From: Robiginitomaculum sp.
GTDB taxonomy: Bacteria; Pseudomonadota; Alphaproteobacteria; Caulobacterales; Maricaulaceae
Assembly (NCBI GenBank): GCA_021776615.1
Contig: JAJFFO010000002.1
Span: forward strand, 62,001 to 126,000
Direction: 5' to 3'
DNA length: 64,000 nucleotides
Of this stretch, positions 38,391 through 48,426 are shown piece by piece. The notes under the pieces are model-generated. The model had not been told where the DNA came from. It saw only the letters and a program-made list of their open reading frames with translations, and did not search any database. Made by a program: the position numbers and the translations under genes. Every line of letters starts with the position of its first letter. The stretch's first letter is position 1.

Positions 38391-39581
38391 ATGCAGGCCA
38401 TTATTAATACACCGGGGTTCATTCTCTCGTTTGTTTTCGTGTTCTCCATGATCGTATTTGTGCACGAGATGGGACATTTTTTGGCTGCGCGGGCCTTGGG
38501 CGCAAAAGTGGACGTTTTTTCCATAGGGTTTGGACGACGCTTGTTCCGGCGAACTGATCGCTATGGCACGGTTTGGCAGGTTTCGCTTTTTCCGGTTGGT
38601 GGTTATGTGAAGTTTGCTGGCGATTCTGGCGCTGCAAGTACGCCTGACGCGCAAGCGATTAAAGAGGCAGCGCAGCAGGAGAGTGGCCATGGTGGCATTT
38701 TCCATCTGCTGCCGGTTTGGCGGCGTGCTATTATTGTTGCCGCCGGGCCGTTGATGAATTTTGCCTTCGCCATCGTCATTTTTGCAATTTTGCTGATGTC
38801 ATTTGGCTCTTATGGCATTGCCGCTCGCATTGCTAGTGTGGAGGCAGACTCGCCTGCTGCTCTGGCCGGTTTTCAACCCGATGATCTGATCATTGAAGCC
38901 GACGGGCGCAAGGTAAAGAGCTTTTCTGATGTCGTTGAAATTGTCGCGATTGCGGCGAATGAACCCATTCGTTTTGTTGTCGAACGTGCTGATCAGAACG
39001 TATCATTGGTTGCAACGCCGGGCGTTATTGAACGCATTGATCCGATCGGTAATGCTATTCGCATTGGTTATCTGGGTATTAGCACGCAAAGCGATGTGGT
39101 GGAGCGCCAGCGTTATGGACCTGTTGCCGCCATTGCTGCCGGGACCAGCCGAACCTGGAATAGCATAACCGATCAGCTAAAATTTATGGGTCGGTTGGTG
39201 CGCGGGCGTAGCTCGGTTGATATGTTGGGCGGTCCGTTACGCATTTTTGCCTATACCGGCGCGGTTGGCACTGCGCCAGCGGCAGATGTTGAGAGTACGC
39301 CTATTTCCCTTGGCATGCGGCTGGTTAATCTGATAAATCTTGCTGCACTTTTATCCGTCGCCATCGGCTTAGTGAATTTATTGCCTGTTCCTGTACTTGA
39401 TGGCGGGCATCTGATGTACTACGCATTCGAGGCAGTTATGGGGAAGCCATTGAGTGAAAGTGCGCAACTCGTTGGTTTTAAGGTTGGGCTCGCATTGATC
39501 TTAAGTTTGATGGTGTTTGCGACATTCAATGATTTGCGCTATTTCGGCCTGTTTGAGGGTGTTGGACGGCTTTTTTCCTAG
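38391..39581 (+). CDS. rseP: RseP/RasP-type site-2 zinc metalloprotease
   Basis: RseP cuts membrane-embedded anti-sigma factors and remnant signal peptides. The 396-residue protein has the zinc site FVHEMGHFLAARALG in the first span (HExxH, residues about 25-29), the third ligand region LLPVPVLDGGHLMYY in a late span, and one PDZ domain near residues 135-215. E. coli RseP has two PDZ domains, but one is common in this class. It lies between dxr and bamA, the usual envelope-stress cluster order. Confidence 0.93.
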   Translation: MQAIINTPGFILSFVFVFSMIVFVHEMGHFLAARALGAKVDVFSIGFGRRLFRRTDRYGTVWQVSLFPVGGYVKFAGDSGAASTPDAQAIKEAAQQESGHGGIFHLLPVWRRAIIVAAGPLMNFAFAIVIFAILLMSFGSYGIAARIASVEADSPAALAGFQPDDLIIEADGRKVKSFSDVVEIVAIAANEPIRFVVERADQNVSLVATPGVIERIDPIGNAIRIGYLGISTQSDVVERQRYGPVAAIAAGTSRTWNSITDQLKFMGRLVRGRSSVDMLGGPLRIFAYTGAVGTAPAADVESTPISLGMRLVNLINLAALLSVAIGLVNLLPVPVLDGGHLMYYAFEAVMGKPLSESAQLVGFKVGLALILSLMVFATFNDLRYFGLFEGVGRLFS

Positions 39582-39593
39582 TATGGATTTCCA

Positions 39594-42083
39594 ATGATGT
39601 ATCTGCCGCATATTAGCCTACGCTTTTTGGCATTGTTTTTTGCTTGGGGACTGCTCGGGGCGGCTGTGCCCGCACGGGCGCAAGAACCTGCTAATGTGCC
39701 TTCTGCTGCCGGTGCCCCGGTCACGGTGCCCGGCGCTGCTGTGCCAACACCAGCGCCAGCACCAGCGACGCAGATCCGACAGATCCGGGTGGAGGGCAAT
39801 CAACGCCTCGAAGCGGGCACAGTGCAATCATATTTGCTGTTGGGGCCCGGCGATGTATTTGATCCGGCGCGTGTTGACCTTTCAATAAAGACGCTTTTCG
39901 CCACCGGCCTTTTTGCCGATGTCACCATAAGCCAAGATGACGCGACCTTGGTGGTTGCGGTGGTGGAAAACCCGATCATTAACCGGGTGATATTTGAAAA
40001 TAATCGGGCTTTAAAAGAAGACAAATTGCGCGATGAGGTTGAAGCCCAGCCACGCGCCATCTTTACCCGTGCGCGGGTGCAGGCCGATGTGCAACGTATT
40101 GTCTCGCTTTACCGTCAAGCAGGGCGTTTTGCGGCAACGGTTTCGCCAAAAGTGGCTGAACAACCGCAAAATCGGGTGGATTTGATTTTCGAAATCTCCG
40201 AGGGACCGGTTACCGCTGTGCGCCGCATTAATTTTGTCGGCAATCTGGTCTACACTGACGCAGAGTTGCGCCGGGTTGTCGCCACCAAGGAATCGCGTTG
40301 GTTCAAATTTCTAACGTCGAACGACAATTATGACCCGGATCGCCTGGAGTTTGACCGCGAGCAATTGCGTGAATTCTATGGCGAAAAAGGCTATGCCGAC
40401 TTCAGGGTGGTTTCCTCGGTTGCCGAGTTAACCCCCGACCAAAAAGATTTTTTCATCACCTTCACCGTGGATGAAGGCATTAAATATAAATTTGGCGAGC
40501 CAACGGTTGAGTCCAAATTGGATGCCATAGACGCGGATATTCTAAAGGCATTTGTAGGTATCAAGCCTGGTTCGCTATATAAAAACCAGCGCATTGAGAA
40601 CACCGTTGACGCGCTGACCTTTGCGGCCGGCGCTTCTGGCTATGCATTTGTTGACGTAAGTGCCCAGCGCAATCGAAATCGCGAAACCCGCACGGTAGAT
40701 GTGAACTTTGTCGTCAATGAAGGGCCGCGCGTCTATGTGGAACGCGTTGACGTGATCGGCAATACCCAGACATTGGATCGGGTTATCCGGCGGGAAGTCC
40801 AAATTGTTGAAGGCGATGCGTTTAACCGGGTATTGCTCGATCGATCGCGCAATCTTATTCGCAGCTTGGGCTTCTTTAAAGACGTGGAAATCACCGAAAA
40901 ACCTGGCTCGAAACCTGACCGGGCTATTGTTGAAGTTAAAGTAGAGGAACAGCCGACCGGCGAGCTTTCCCTAGGCGTAGGCTTTTCTTCAGTGAACTCA
41001 TTTTTGTTAGATATTTCTGTTACGCAGAGGAACTTTCGGGGGCGCGGCCAGTTTTTACGCTTTGCGATTTCGGCCAGTTCCCGCCAACAGCAGATTGATG
41101 TTCGTTTTACGGAGCCAAGGTTTTTGGGCCGAAATCTATCGGCCGGTGTTGAAGCGTTTAATGTGCGCTCAGACTTTATTCGCGAGGCCGGGTTTAGAAC
41201 CAATTCACTGGGCGGTAGTGTGCGCCTTGGTTTTCCAACTACGGCCAGTTCACGGTTGTTTTTGCGCTATACGGCGCGCAGCGATAAGATTACGGCGCCT
41301 GAGGTCTTAGCCACGGACGTTTTTGGTAATATTGTGTTTGATGCTGACGGTAATGCTGTCACTACTTGTAGTGCTTCTCTTCAGATATGTAGTCAGCTTG
41401 GACGACGCTTGACATCGCTGATCGGTTTTACGCTGATCTGGGACAAACGTAATGACCCGATTGCCCCGACGCGCGGGTTTAACGTTTCATTTGATCAGGA
41501 ATTGGCTGGCCTTGGCGGTGATGTACGCTATGTGCGTTCCTCACTGTCTGGCGATGTGTATCGCGGCATTATCAAGAATTTTGTACTTAGTGCCCACGCC
41601 AATGCCGGTTATATTACCGGGTGGGGCGGCAAGGATGTACGCATTAATGATCGGTTCTTCAAAGGTGGCCTGACTTTCCGCGGCTTCGACATTGCCGGGC
41701 TTGGCCCGCGCATTGTGGCACTGCAGGATGACGGTAATGGTGGCACTATTGACGTCGGGCGAGATGCGCTTGGCGGTAAAGCGTTTGCCATTGGGTCATT
41801 GGAACTGAGCTTTCCCACTGGTTTACCCGAACAATTTGGAATTAAAGGGGCATTATACACTGAATGGGGCACGGTTGGCTTGCTGGATGCGGCGGATAAA
41901 TTTGTTGCCAATCCCGAGCAGTTGGCCGTTCGCGATAGCCTGGCGCTACGCGGCTCAGCCGGTGTTTCTTTATTCTGGGACTCGCCTTTTGGGCCGGTTC
42001 GCTTCGACTTCTCTGACATCCTCAAACGTAAAGATTATGACGATGTCTCTCATTTCCGTTTCAGCCAAGTTACAAGGTTTTAG
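39594..42083 (+). CDS. bamA: Outer membrane protein assembly factor BamA
   Basis: BamA is the central channel of the machine that inserts beta-barrel proteins into the outer membrane. The 829-residue product starts with a signal peptide (cleavage near PARAQ, about residue 30), followed by a Pro/Ala-rich stretch, five POTRA domains (about 55-425; each begins with a VxGNxxxxxx pattern) and the C-terminal barrel (about 430-829). The barrel holds the VRGF-type loop as TFRGFDIAGLGPR and ends in Phe (SQVTRF), the outer-membrane targeting signature. Two tandem ATGs (39594, 39597) are possible starts. Confidence 0.96.
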   Translation: MMYLPHISLRFLALFFAWGLLGAAVPARAQEPANVPSAAGAPVTVPGAAVPTPAPAPATQIRQIRVEGNQRLEAGTVQSYLLLGPGDVFDPARVDLSIKTLFATGLFADVTISQDDATLVVAVVENPIINRVIFENNRALKEDKLRDEVEAQPRAIFTRARVQADVQRIVSLYRQAGRFAATVSPKVAEQPQNRVDLIFEISEGPVTAVRRINFVGNLVYTDAELRRVVATKESRWFKFLTSNDNYDPDRLEFDREQLREFYGEKGYADFRVVSSVAELTPDQKDFFITFTVDEGIKYKFGEPTVESKLDAIDADILKAFVGIKPGSLYKNQRIENTVDALTFAAGASGYAFVDVSAQRNRNRETRTVDVNFVVNEGPRVYVERVDVIGNTQTLDRVIRREVQIVEGDAFNRVLLDRSRNLIRSLGFFKDVEITEKPGSKPDRAIVEVKVEEQPTGELSLGVGFSSVNSFLLDISVTQRNFRGRGQFLRFAISASSRQQQIDVRFTEPRFLGRNLSAGVEAFNVRSDFIREAGFRTNSLGGSVRLGFPTTASSRLFLRYTARSDKITAPEVLATDVFGNIVFDADGNAVTTCSASLQICSQLGRRLTSLIGFTLIWDKRNDPIAPTRGFNVSFDQELAGLGGDVRYVRSSLSGDVYRGIIKNFVLSAHANAGYITGWGGKDVRINDRFFKGGLTFRGFDIAGLGPRIVALQDDGNGGTIDVGRDALGGKAFAIGSLELSFPTGLPEQFGIKGALYTEWGTVGLLDAADKFVANPEQLAVRDSLALRGSAGVSLFWDSPFGPVRFDFSDILKRKDYDDVSHFRFSQVTRF

Positions 42084-42085
42084 TT

Positions 42086-42700
42086 ATGAAAACGATTTTC
42101 ACCACTCTCTTGCTTGCCCTCACCGGCCTATCGACCGCCCCTATGGCGCTGGCACAGACCACCACACCGGCGACAACGGCCAATGTCGCGGTCATTAGTC
42201 AGGAATTGGCTTTGGCCAAGTCAAAAGTTGGCGCTTATGTTGCCGATCAGCTTCTTGCCCTCGACAAACAAGTTGATGTCGAATTTGAGCCTGAACTTGC
42301 GCCGCTGCGCACCCAGGCGCAGCAGCTTAATGCTGAGATGTCAGCCTTGGCGCCTGAAACCTTGCGGACCCGCACCGACTTGCAACGGCGCGGTCAGGAA
42401 ATTCGTCAAAAACTGACCGAGCTTGGTGAGTGGAAACAACGCCAAATGGAAGCCACCAGAGAACAGGCCCTGACCCCCGTTTTAACAGCCTATGAAGCCT
42501 CGATAAACGCGGTGATCAAGGAGCGTAATATTCAAATCCTGCTTCCTGGCGAAGCGACGATGTTCCGCACGGCAAGTGCTGATATCACCGAGGCTGTGGT
42601 TACTAAAATCGACGCCATATTGACAACCACGCCGGTAAATCGTGTAAGGGTGCCTCGTATTGCGCCGCCAGCACAGCAAGGCCAAGCGCCCGCTAGATAA
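42086..42700 (+). CDS. skp: OmpH/Skp family periplasmic chaperone
   Basis: Skp holds unfolded outer-membrane proteins in the periplasm for delivery to BamA. The 204-residue protein has a signal peptide (cleavage near ALAQ, about residue 24), a short beta-strand start (NVAVISQELALAKSKVG) and a long charged helical hairpin (about residues 60-150). The tail is Pro/Ala-rich. It starts two bases after bamA, which it serves, and precedes lpxD as in many proteobacteria. Confidence 0.9.
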   Translation: MKTIFTTLLLALTGLSTAPMALAQTTTPATTANVAVISQELALAKSKVGAYVADQLLALDKQVDVEFEPELAPLRTQAQQLNAEMSALAPETLRTRTDLQRRGQEIRQKLTELGEWKQRQMEATREQALTPVLTAYEASINAVIKERNIQILLPGEATMFRTASADITEAVVTKIDAILTTTPVNRVRVPRIAPPAQQGQAPAR

Positions 42701-42726
42701 AGTCTTGTGCCGAGAGGTGGCTGCTA

Positions 42727-43761
42727 TTGAGTGATATTCGTTTTTACCACTTAGAAGCTCCCATTTCCGCCAATACAGCGGCCTCGGCTGGCAATGCCGT
42801 TATTGTTGTGGGCGATCCAGATTGCCTCATTGATGATGTCAGTGCCATTTATGACGCGCGAAGCACGCATATCTCCTTCGTGCGCGACGCTAATCATCTC
42901 GAAGCACTTGATAGCATTGAGGCGGGCATGTGTTTTTGCCCGCCTGAAGCCGCGTCTGCAGTGAAAGCGTTAGGCGCGCGGGTTGTTGCGGTGACAAAAC
43001 AGCCCGAATACGCCTTCGGCAAGGCGGCGGAACTTTTGATAACGCCGCGAGAATTAGACCCGCAATTATTATTAATTGCGTCCGACGCGAAACTGGCGAA
43101 GGGCGTTAAAATCAGCCCCAATGTATGTATTGGCGCCAAGGCAGTTATTGGTGAAAATACTTGCATAGGCCCCGGCGCGATTATTGGTCCCGGATGTGTC
43201 ATCGGCCAAAATTGCGTGATTGGCGCTGGGGTGGTGCTCAGTTTCGCCCTTGTCGGCGATGGCGTGGATATTCGCCCAGGAGCGGTTATTGGCGAGGCCG
43301 GGCTTGGCATCATCAATGCTGCCGACGGAAACTATTCCCGCACCCATTATGGTATCGTGCAGCTTGGCGACAATGTTCGCATTGGTGCCAATAGCACTGT
43401 TGATCGCGCGGTTTTTGGCACAACCCTCATTGGCGCTCGAACCAAAATCGATAATTTGGTGCAGATTGCGCACAATGTAAGCATTGGCACGGATTGTGTG
43501 CTGGCCTCATTGGTTGGCATTGCCGGTAGCGCAAAACTTGGCGATGGGGTTTTACTGGGTGGGCGCGCAGGTATTATAGATCATCGTACTATCGGTGATC
43601 AGGCCCGTATTGGCGCCGCCGCGGTTGTTACAAAAGACGTTGCGGCCGGAGAGACATGGGGTGGCCATCCTGCGCGGCCGCTACGGCGATATTTGCGTGA
43701 GCAAATCGCGCTGGAGACTTTGGCGAAAAGAAAAGGGGGAGCAAATGACAATGCAAAATGA
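42727..43761 (+). CDS. lpxD: UDP-3-O-acylglucosamine N-acyltransferase
   Basis: LpxD adds the second hydroxyacyl chain during lipid A synthesis. The 344-residue protein has an N-terminal uridine-binding domain and a left-handed beta helix of hexapeptide repeats (about 115-290, with IGxN/IGxG patterns) that includes the catalytic His in NLVQIAHNVSIG. The start appears to be TTG at 42727; no ATG gives the family N-terminus. It overlaps the fabZ start by 17 bases. Confidence 0.95.
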   Translation: MSDIRFYHLEAPISANTAASAGNAVIVVGDPDCLIDDVSAIYDARSTHISFVRDANHLEALDSIEAGMCFCPPEAASAVKALGARVVAVTKQPEYAFGKAAELLITPRELDPQLLLIASDAKLAKGVKISPNVCIGAKAVIGENTCIGPGAIIGPGCVIGQNCVIGAGVVLSFALVGDGVDIRPGAVIGEAGLGIINAADGNYSRTHYGIVQLGDNVRIGANSTVDRAVFGTTLIGARTKIDNLVQIAHNVSIGTDCVLASLVGIAGSAKLGDGVLLGGRAGIIDHRTIGDQARIGAAAVVTKDVAAGETWGGHPARPLRRYLREQIALETLAKRKGGANDNAK

Positions 43762-44209
43762 GTCGGCGGTGCCCGGCCAAGATATTGCCATGGCTGAAGT
43801 GCTTCATTTTTTGCCACACCGTTACCCTTTTTTGCTGATTGACCGAGCGGAAAATTTCGTGGCCGGGCAAAGCATTACCGGTGTCAAAGCGGTGACTAAT
43901 AATGAGCCATTCTTCCCCGGTCATTTTCCGGAAAACCCGGTCATGCCGGGGGTTTTGCTTATTGAAGCCATGGGACAGACGGGGGCATTGCTCTCCGCCA
44001 AAACTCTGGATTTGAAGCGCGGGGAGAAAACCATAATGTTTCTTGGCGTTGAAAAGGCACGTTTTCGAAGGCCTGTATTGCCCGGTTGCCTGTTAAATAT
44101 TCCTGTTCGGTTGTTGAAAGTTCGCCGCAATATTCATTTTTATGAAGGCGAAGTGCGCGACGGTGATAACTTATGCGCCGCCTGCAATTTCAGCGCCATG
44201 GCTGTGTAA
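43745..44209 (+). CDS. fabZ: 3-hydroxyacyl-[ACP] dehydratase FabZ
   Basis: FabZ removes water from 3-hydroxyacyl-ACP in fatty acid synthesis and competes with LpxA for the same substrate, which explains its place among the lpx genes. The 154-residue product has the hot-dog fold catalytic His in EPFFPGHFPENPVMPGVLLIEAMGQ and the conserved Glu after it. I chose the ATG at 43745 inside the lpxD end; the ATG at 43751 is also possible. Confidence 0.96.
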   Translation: MTMQNESAVPGQDIAMAEVLHFLPHRYPFLLIDRAENFVAGQSITGVKAVTNNEPFFPGHFPENPVMPGVLLIEAMGQTGALLSAKTLDLKRGEKTIMFLGVEKARFRRPVLPGCLLNIPVRLLKVRRNIHFYEGEVRDGDNLCAACNFSAMAV

Positions 44210-44216
44210 ATCAAAA

Positions 44217-45017
44217 ATGGGCGACGACGTTTTCATACACCCAAGTGCGCATGTTGAGCGCGGTGCAAAGCTGGGCACTGGTGTAAAAATTGGTGCGTTT
44301 TGCTTCATTGGCGAAAATGCGCAATTACATGACAATGTCGTGGTGCATCCGCAAGCCCATATCGCCGGGACCGTATCCATTGGAGAGGGGTCACAAATAT
44401 ACCCGTTCGCCGCCTTGGGGTTGGCCCCGCAGGATTTTAAATTCAAAGGGGAATGCACCAAACTTGTCATTGGCGAGCGGTGCATTATTCGTGAACACGT
44501 CACCATGCATCCGGGCACCGAAAGTGGTAATGGCATTACGTCAGTGGGCGATGACGGATATTTCATGGTCGGCTCCCATATCGCCCACGATTGCATTGTC
44601 GGCAATAATGTTGTGTTCGCCAATGCGGTGGCCATTGGTGGGTTTGTGCAGATTGGTGATCATGCCAATTTAAGCGGCCATGTTGGTGTGCACCAATTCA
44701 CCCGCATTGGTCACCATGCCTTTATTGGGGCGCTGGCCTATGTGTCGCGCGACGTTATTCCCTACGGCATGGCGGTGGGTAATCCGGCTGCGCTGAACGG
44801 CCTTAATGTTATTGGCATGCAACGCGCCGGTATGGCGCGTGCGCAGATCCGCCGCGCGCGCAGCGCTTATCGGGCGTTGTTTTGTAAAGGGCCGACGCTG
44901 TTTGCTGATCGGCTTTGCGACGTTGACCAGGCATTTGCCGATTGCCAGCCGGCGGTGGATTTTATTCATTTTGCCAAACAAAAATCCCTTCGCGCCTTAT
45001 GCATGCCTAATGAATAG
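44217..45017 (+). CDS. lpxA: UDP-N-acetylglucosamine acyltransferase
   Basis: LpxA adds the first hydroxyacyl chain to UDP-GlcNAc, the first step of lipid A synthesis. The 266-residue protein is mostly a left-handed beta helix of hexapeptide repeats starting at IHPSAHVERGAKLG. It has the catalytic His in GSHIAHDCIVG and the C-terminal helical domain from about residue 195. I chose the ATG at 44217 after the fabZ stop because it gives the usual short N-terminus. It overlaps lpxI by eight bases. Confidence 0.96.
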   Translation: MGDDVFIHPSAHVERGAKLGTGVKIGAFCFIGENAQLHDNVVVHPQAHIAGTVSIGEGSQIYPFAALGLAPQDFKFKGECTKLVIGERCIIREHVTMHPGTESGNGITSVGDDGYFMVGSHIAHDCIVGNNVVFANAVAIGGFVQIGDHANLSGHVGVHQFTRIGHHAFIGALAYVSRDVIPYGMAVGNPAALNGLNVIGMQRAGMARAQIRRARSAYRALFCKGPTLFADRLCDVDQAFADCQPAVDFIHFAKQKSLRALCMPNE

Positions 45018-45897
45018 TGATGTGCTAATACCAAAGTGGTCGCGCCTTGGCATTGTCGCCGGGGGTGGTGCTTTGCCAATGGTATTGGCGAAAGCCGCCA
45101 AGCAGAGCGATGTAGAGGTCCACATTGCCCGCATAAAGGGGTTTGCGGACCAGAACTGGGACGGTTTTCCCAGCAAAGCCTTTGAACGCGAAGACATTGC
45201 CGCCATTGGTGACTATTTTCGGGCGTGTGGTGTGCAGACGATTTCTTTTGCCGGGCAGGTGCAACGCCCTGACTTTACCCATTTTTCACCACGTAAAATT
45301 ACGAAATCCGCCAAAGATGATCTAAGCCATGCTGCCCGGCAAGGCGACGACTCACTGCTAAGAAGTGTCATGGCGATTTTTGAAAAAGCAGGATTTGTTG
45401 TTGTCGGCGCAGGTGAGATTGCGCCGCAATTTCTGGCACCGCAGGGCATAATTGGCACGCATGACATTGCAGATGCGATGCGATCAGATTGCCGGCACGC
45501 CTTCAACATTGCCCAAAAAATGGGCAGTTTGGACATAGGGCAGGGTGCCGTGGTGTGCGACGGCATTGTGTTGGCTGTCGAGGCTCAGGAAGGCACGGCA
45601 AGCATGTTGGAGCGCTGCGCTACCTTGCCTGAGGCCATAATTGGCACGCCAGGCCAGCGCCGCGGCGTTTTTGCGAAGTGCGCCAAGCCCATGCAGGACA
45701 AGCGGATTGATTTGCCGGTAATCGGCGTGTCTACCGTTGAGAGCGTGGCCAAAGCCGGTTTGGCTGGATTAGTGCTGGAGGCGGGCGCGGTGATTATCCT
45801 TGAGCCTGAAGCGGTTCGGGCAGCGGCGGATCGGCTTGATTTGTTTATTTACGGCGCGACAACAGGGTCGGAGCGCGAACATGACCAAGAGCAATAA
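45010..45897 (+). CDS. lpxI: UDP-2,3-diacylglucosamine diphosphatase LpxI
   Basis: LpxI hydrolyses UDP-2,3-diacylglucosamine to lipid X; it replaces LpxH in most alphaproteobacteria. The 295-residue protein shows the family's LGIVAGGGALPMVLA start, the FAGQVQRPDFTHF motif and GQGAVVCDGIVLAVEAQEGTA near residues 180-200, which bears acidic residues of the active site. It was first named DUF1009 and was characterised in Caulobacter. The start overlaps the lpxA stop; lpxB follows with a 17-base overlap. Confidence 0.95.
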   Translation: MNSDVLIPKWSRLGIVAGGGALPMVLAKAAKQSDVEVHIARIKGFADQNWDGFPSKAFEREDIAAIGDYFRACGVQTISFAGQVQRPDFTHFSPRKITKSAKDDLSHAARQGDDSLLRSVMAIFEKAGFVVVGAGEIAPQFLAPQGIIGTHDIADAMRSDCRHAFNIAQKMGSLDIGQGAVVCDGIVLAVEAQEGTASMLERCATLPEAIIGTPGQRRGVFAKCAKPMQDKRIDLPVIGVSTVESVAKAGLAGLVLEAGAVIILEPEAVRAAADRLDLFIYGATTGSEREHDQEQ

Positions 45898-47062
45898 CGC
45901 GCCGCTGCGGATATTCCTGGTCGCGGGCGAACCAAGCGGTGATGTGTTGGCGGCGGAATTGATAGAGCCTTTGCAAGCGCGCTTTGGTAAAAAAATAGAA
46001 TTTGCCGGTGTTGGCGGCCCCGCCATGGCCGGGCAGGGCATACATAGCCCCATCGCCATGTCGCAACTGTCGGTCTTGGGCTATATTGAAGGCATAATGG
46101 CGTGGTGGCGTATCACAAAATTGGCCAGAGAAACGGCACAGTATGCTGCTGCTTTTGAAGCAGATATCGTGGTGCTGGTGGATAGCTGGGGATTTAGTTT
46201 GCGGGTCGCCCAAGCTTTGAGAAAGCTTCGGCCTGAAACGCTGTTGATAAAATATGTGGCGCCGCAGGTTTGGGCATCGCGGCCCGGGCGCGCAAAGGCG
46301 TTGGCGGCAGCTGTTGACCATTTGCTGACCATTCATTCTTTCGACGCGCCGTATTTTGAAAAAGCGGGCCTGCCCGTGACCTTTGTCGGTAATGCGGTGC
46401 TTTCGCGCAGCAAAAACAAAGGTGACGGCAAGGCTTTTCGAAAATCTTTGCATATGGCGGAAAAGACGAAAGTGCTGCTGGTTCTTTTTGGCAGCCGCCA
46501 GGCCGAGTTCGAGCGCTTGCACGAGCCATTCATGCATACCGTTCAACAACTTTGCGCCGCACACCCTGATCTTTTGGTCGTGGCGCCGTTGTCAGCGGCC
46601 ATTGCCACCCGGGTTCGCGCGGCGGCGGCAGACGATCCACGGTTACAAAATGTCGTTCTTTTGGACGAGGACAGTAAGGAAAATGCTTTTGCCGCTGCGG
46701 ATGTAGCACTGGCATGTTCGGGTACGATTACAACTGAATTGGCACTGGCCGGTGTGCCGATGCTGATAGGCTATAAAATCGGGCCATTGTCTTGGTTTGT
46801 ACTGAAGAACTTCTTTTTGCGCACGCCCTATGTGTCATTGGTCAATGTGGCGGCTGACGCCATGATCGCGCCTGAGTTTTTGCAAAATGATTGCCAGCCT
46901 GCAAACCTGTTGCCGGTGCTGAACACGTTTCTCGATGATGAGAAGGCGCGCAAAGCACAGCAGATAGAGTTGGCAAAGGCGGTAAAAATAATGGGCTCGA
47001 ACGGGCCATCGGCGGCATTACGTGCCGCCGAGGCCATTCATGCGGTTTGGTCGGACCGTTAG
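45881..47062 (+). CDS. lpxB: Lipid-A-disaccharide synthase
   Basis: LpxB joins lipid X and UDP-diacylglucosamine into the lipid A disaccharide. The 393-residue glycosyltransferase (family 19, GT-B fold) has the N-terminal [15 protein letters not shown] motif, the [10 protein letters not shown] loop, [16 protein letters not shown], and the nucleotide-site region [24 protein letters not shown] chose the ATG at 45881 within the lpxI end. It finishes the lpx set of this window; its TAG shares two bases with the convergent TAA of gltA. Confidence 0.95.
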   Translation: MTKSNNAPLRIFLVAGEPSGDVLAAELIEPLQARFGKKIEFAGVGGPAMAGQGIHSPIAMSQLSVLGYIEGIMAWWRITKLARETAQYAAAFEADIVVLVDSWGFSLRVAQALRKLRPETLLIKYVAPQVWASRPGRAKALAAAVDHLLTIHSFDAPYFEKAGLPVTFVGNAVLSRSKNKGDGKAFRKSLHMAEKTKVLLVLFGSRQAEFERLHEPFMHTVQQLCAAHPDLLVVAPLSAAIATRVRAAAADDPRLQNVVLLDEDSKENAFAAADVALACSGTITTELALAGVPMLIGYKIGPLSWFVLKNFFLRTPYVSLVNVAADAMIAPEFLQNDCQPANLLPVLNTFLDDEKARKAQQIELAKAVKIMGSNGPSAALRAAEAIHAVWSDR

Positions 47063-48366
47063 CGTTTATCCATCGATTGATAGTCGCGAAACGGCGAGCC
47101 GGTGTAGATTTGACGTGGCCGACCTATTTTTTGCGACGGATCGCTCAACATTTCAGACCATTGAGCAATCCATCCAACGGTGCGCGCCAAGGCAAACAAT
47201 ACCGTGAACATATCGGTAGGAAAGCCCATGGCTTTGAGAGTGATCCCTGAGTAGAAATCAATGTTTGGATACAGTTTTTTTGAAACAAAATACTCATCGC
47301 TTAGGGCAATGCGTTCCAGCTCCAGCGCGATTTTGAGAATTGGGTCATCACGCTGACCAGTGACGTCTAGGACTTCATGGCAGGTGCGTTGCATTACTTT
47401 TGCGCGCGGATCGTAGTTTTTATAGACTCGGTGTCCAAAGCCCATGAGGCGGAATGGATCGCTCTTGTCTTTTGCACGTTTGATGAATTCCGGAATTCTG
47501 TCCACGGAGCCAATTTCATAGAGCATTTTTAGGGCGGCTTCATTGGCACCGCCATGCGCGGGACCCCACAAGCAGGCAACACCAGCGGCAATGCAGGCAA
47601 ACGGATTGGCGCCCGAAGAGCCGGCCAGACGAACCGTGGAGGTGGAGGCATTTTGCTCATGATCCGCATGCAGAATGAAAATGCGGTCCATCGCCCGTGC
47701 CAGAATCGGATTTACTTCATAATCTTCGGCCGGGACGGCAAAGCACATGCGCAAAAAGTTTTCCGCATAGCCATAATCATTGCGCGGGCTAATAAATGGC
47801 TGGCCAATGGAATATTTATAGGCGCGGGCGGCAATGGTCGGAATTTTGGCGACCATGCGATGGCTGGCTATGGTACGTTGTTTGGGGTCATTAATATCGG
47901 TTGAATCATGGTAAAATGCTGAAAGCGCACCGACTGCGCCGCAAACAATGGCCATGGGATGAGCGTCGCGGCGAAAACCATTGAAAAACGTATCAAACTG
48001 CGAGTGCAACATGGTGTGATAGGTGATCGAGCGAGAAAAACTGGCCATCTCTGCCTGATCGGGCAAATGCCCGTACAGCAGCAAATATGAAACTTCGATG
48101 AAGTTTGATTGCTCGGCGAGCTGATCAATGGGATAGCCACGATACAGCAAGGTGCCTTCATTACCGTCAATATAGGTGATTTGCGATTCGCAGCTTGCTG
48201 TTGAGGTGAAGCCCGGATCATAGGTGAACATGCCCGATTGCTGGTAGAAGGACCGGATATCAATGACATCGGGCCCAACAGAGCCAGAATATACGGGCAT
48301 TTCCAAATTTGTGCCGTTTTGCAAAACTAATTTGGCATCACCTGTTTTCTTTACTTTTATTTCCAT
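47059..48366 (-). CDS. gltA: Citrate synthase
   Basis: Citrate synthase condenses oxaloacetate and acetyl-CoA at the entry of the TCA cycle. The 435-residue protein is the Gram-negative hexameric type, with a beta-rich N-terminal domain (residues 1-50). Active-site residues are seen in [13 protein letters not shown] (His), [15 protein letters not shown] (His) and VDFYSG-type NIDFYSGI (Asp). The ATG follows an AAAGG ribosome site. It ends against lpxB with a three-base overlap of stops, so the two transcripts meet with no terminator between them. Confidence 0.96.
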   Translation of the reverse strand: MEIKVKKTGDAKLVLQNGTNLEMPVYSGSVGPDVIDIRSFYQQSGMFTYDPGFTSTASCESQITYIDGNEGTLLYRGYPIDQLAEQSNFIEVSYLLLYGHLPDQAEMASFSRSITYHTMLHSQFDTFFNGFRRDAHPMAIVCGAVGALSAFYHDSTDINDPKQRTIASHRMVAKIPTIAARAYKYSIGQPFISPRNDYGYAENFLRMCFAVPAEDYEVNPILARAMDRIFILHADHEQNASTSTVRLAGSSGANPFACIAAGVACLWGPAHGGANEAALKMLYEIGSVDRIPEFIKRAKDKSDPFRLMGFGHRVYKNYDPRAKVMQRTCHEVLDVTGQRDDPILKIALELERIALSDEYFVSKKLYPNIDFYSGITLKAMGFPTDMFTVLFALARTVGWIAQWSEMLSDPSQKIGRPRQIYTGSPFRDYQSMDKR

Positions 48367-48426
48367 CCTTTGACCTCATCAAACATCTATGCGGTGCGCG
48401 GAGCACCGTCGATTTTGCGCCAATTA

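Noticed and set aside
45845-46564. Minus-strand frame opposite lpxB
   Set aside because: It is antisense to lpxB, with low-complexity residues and no plausible start signal.
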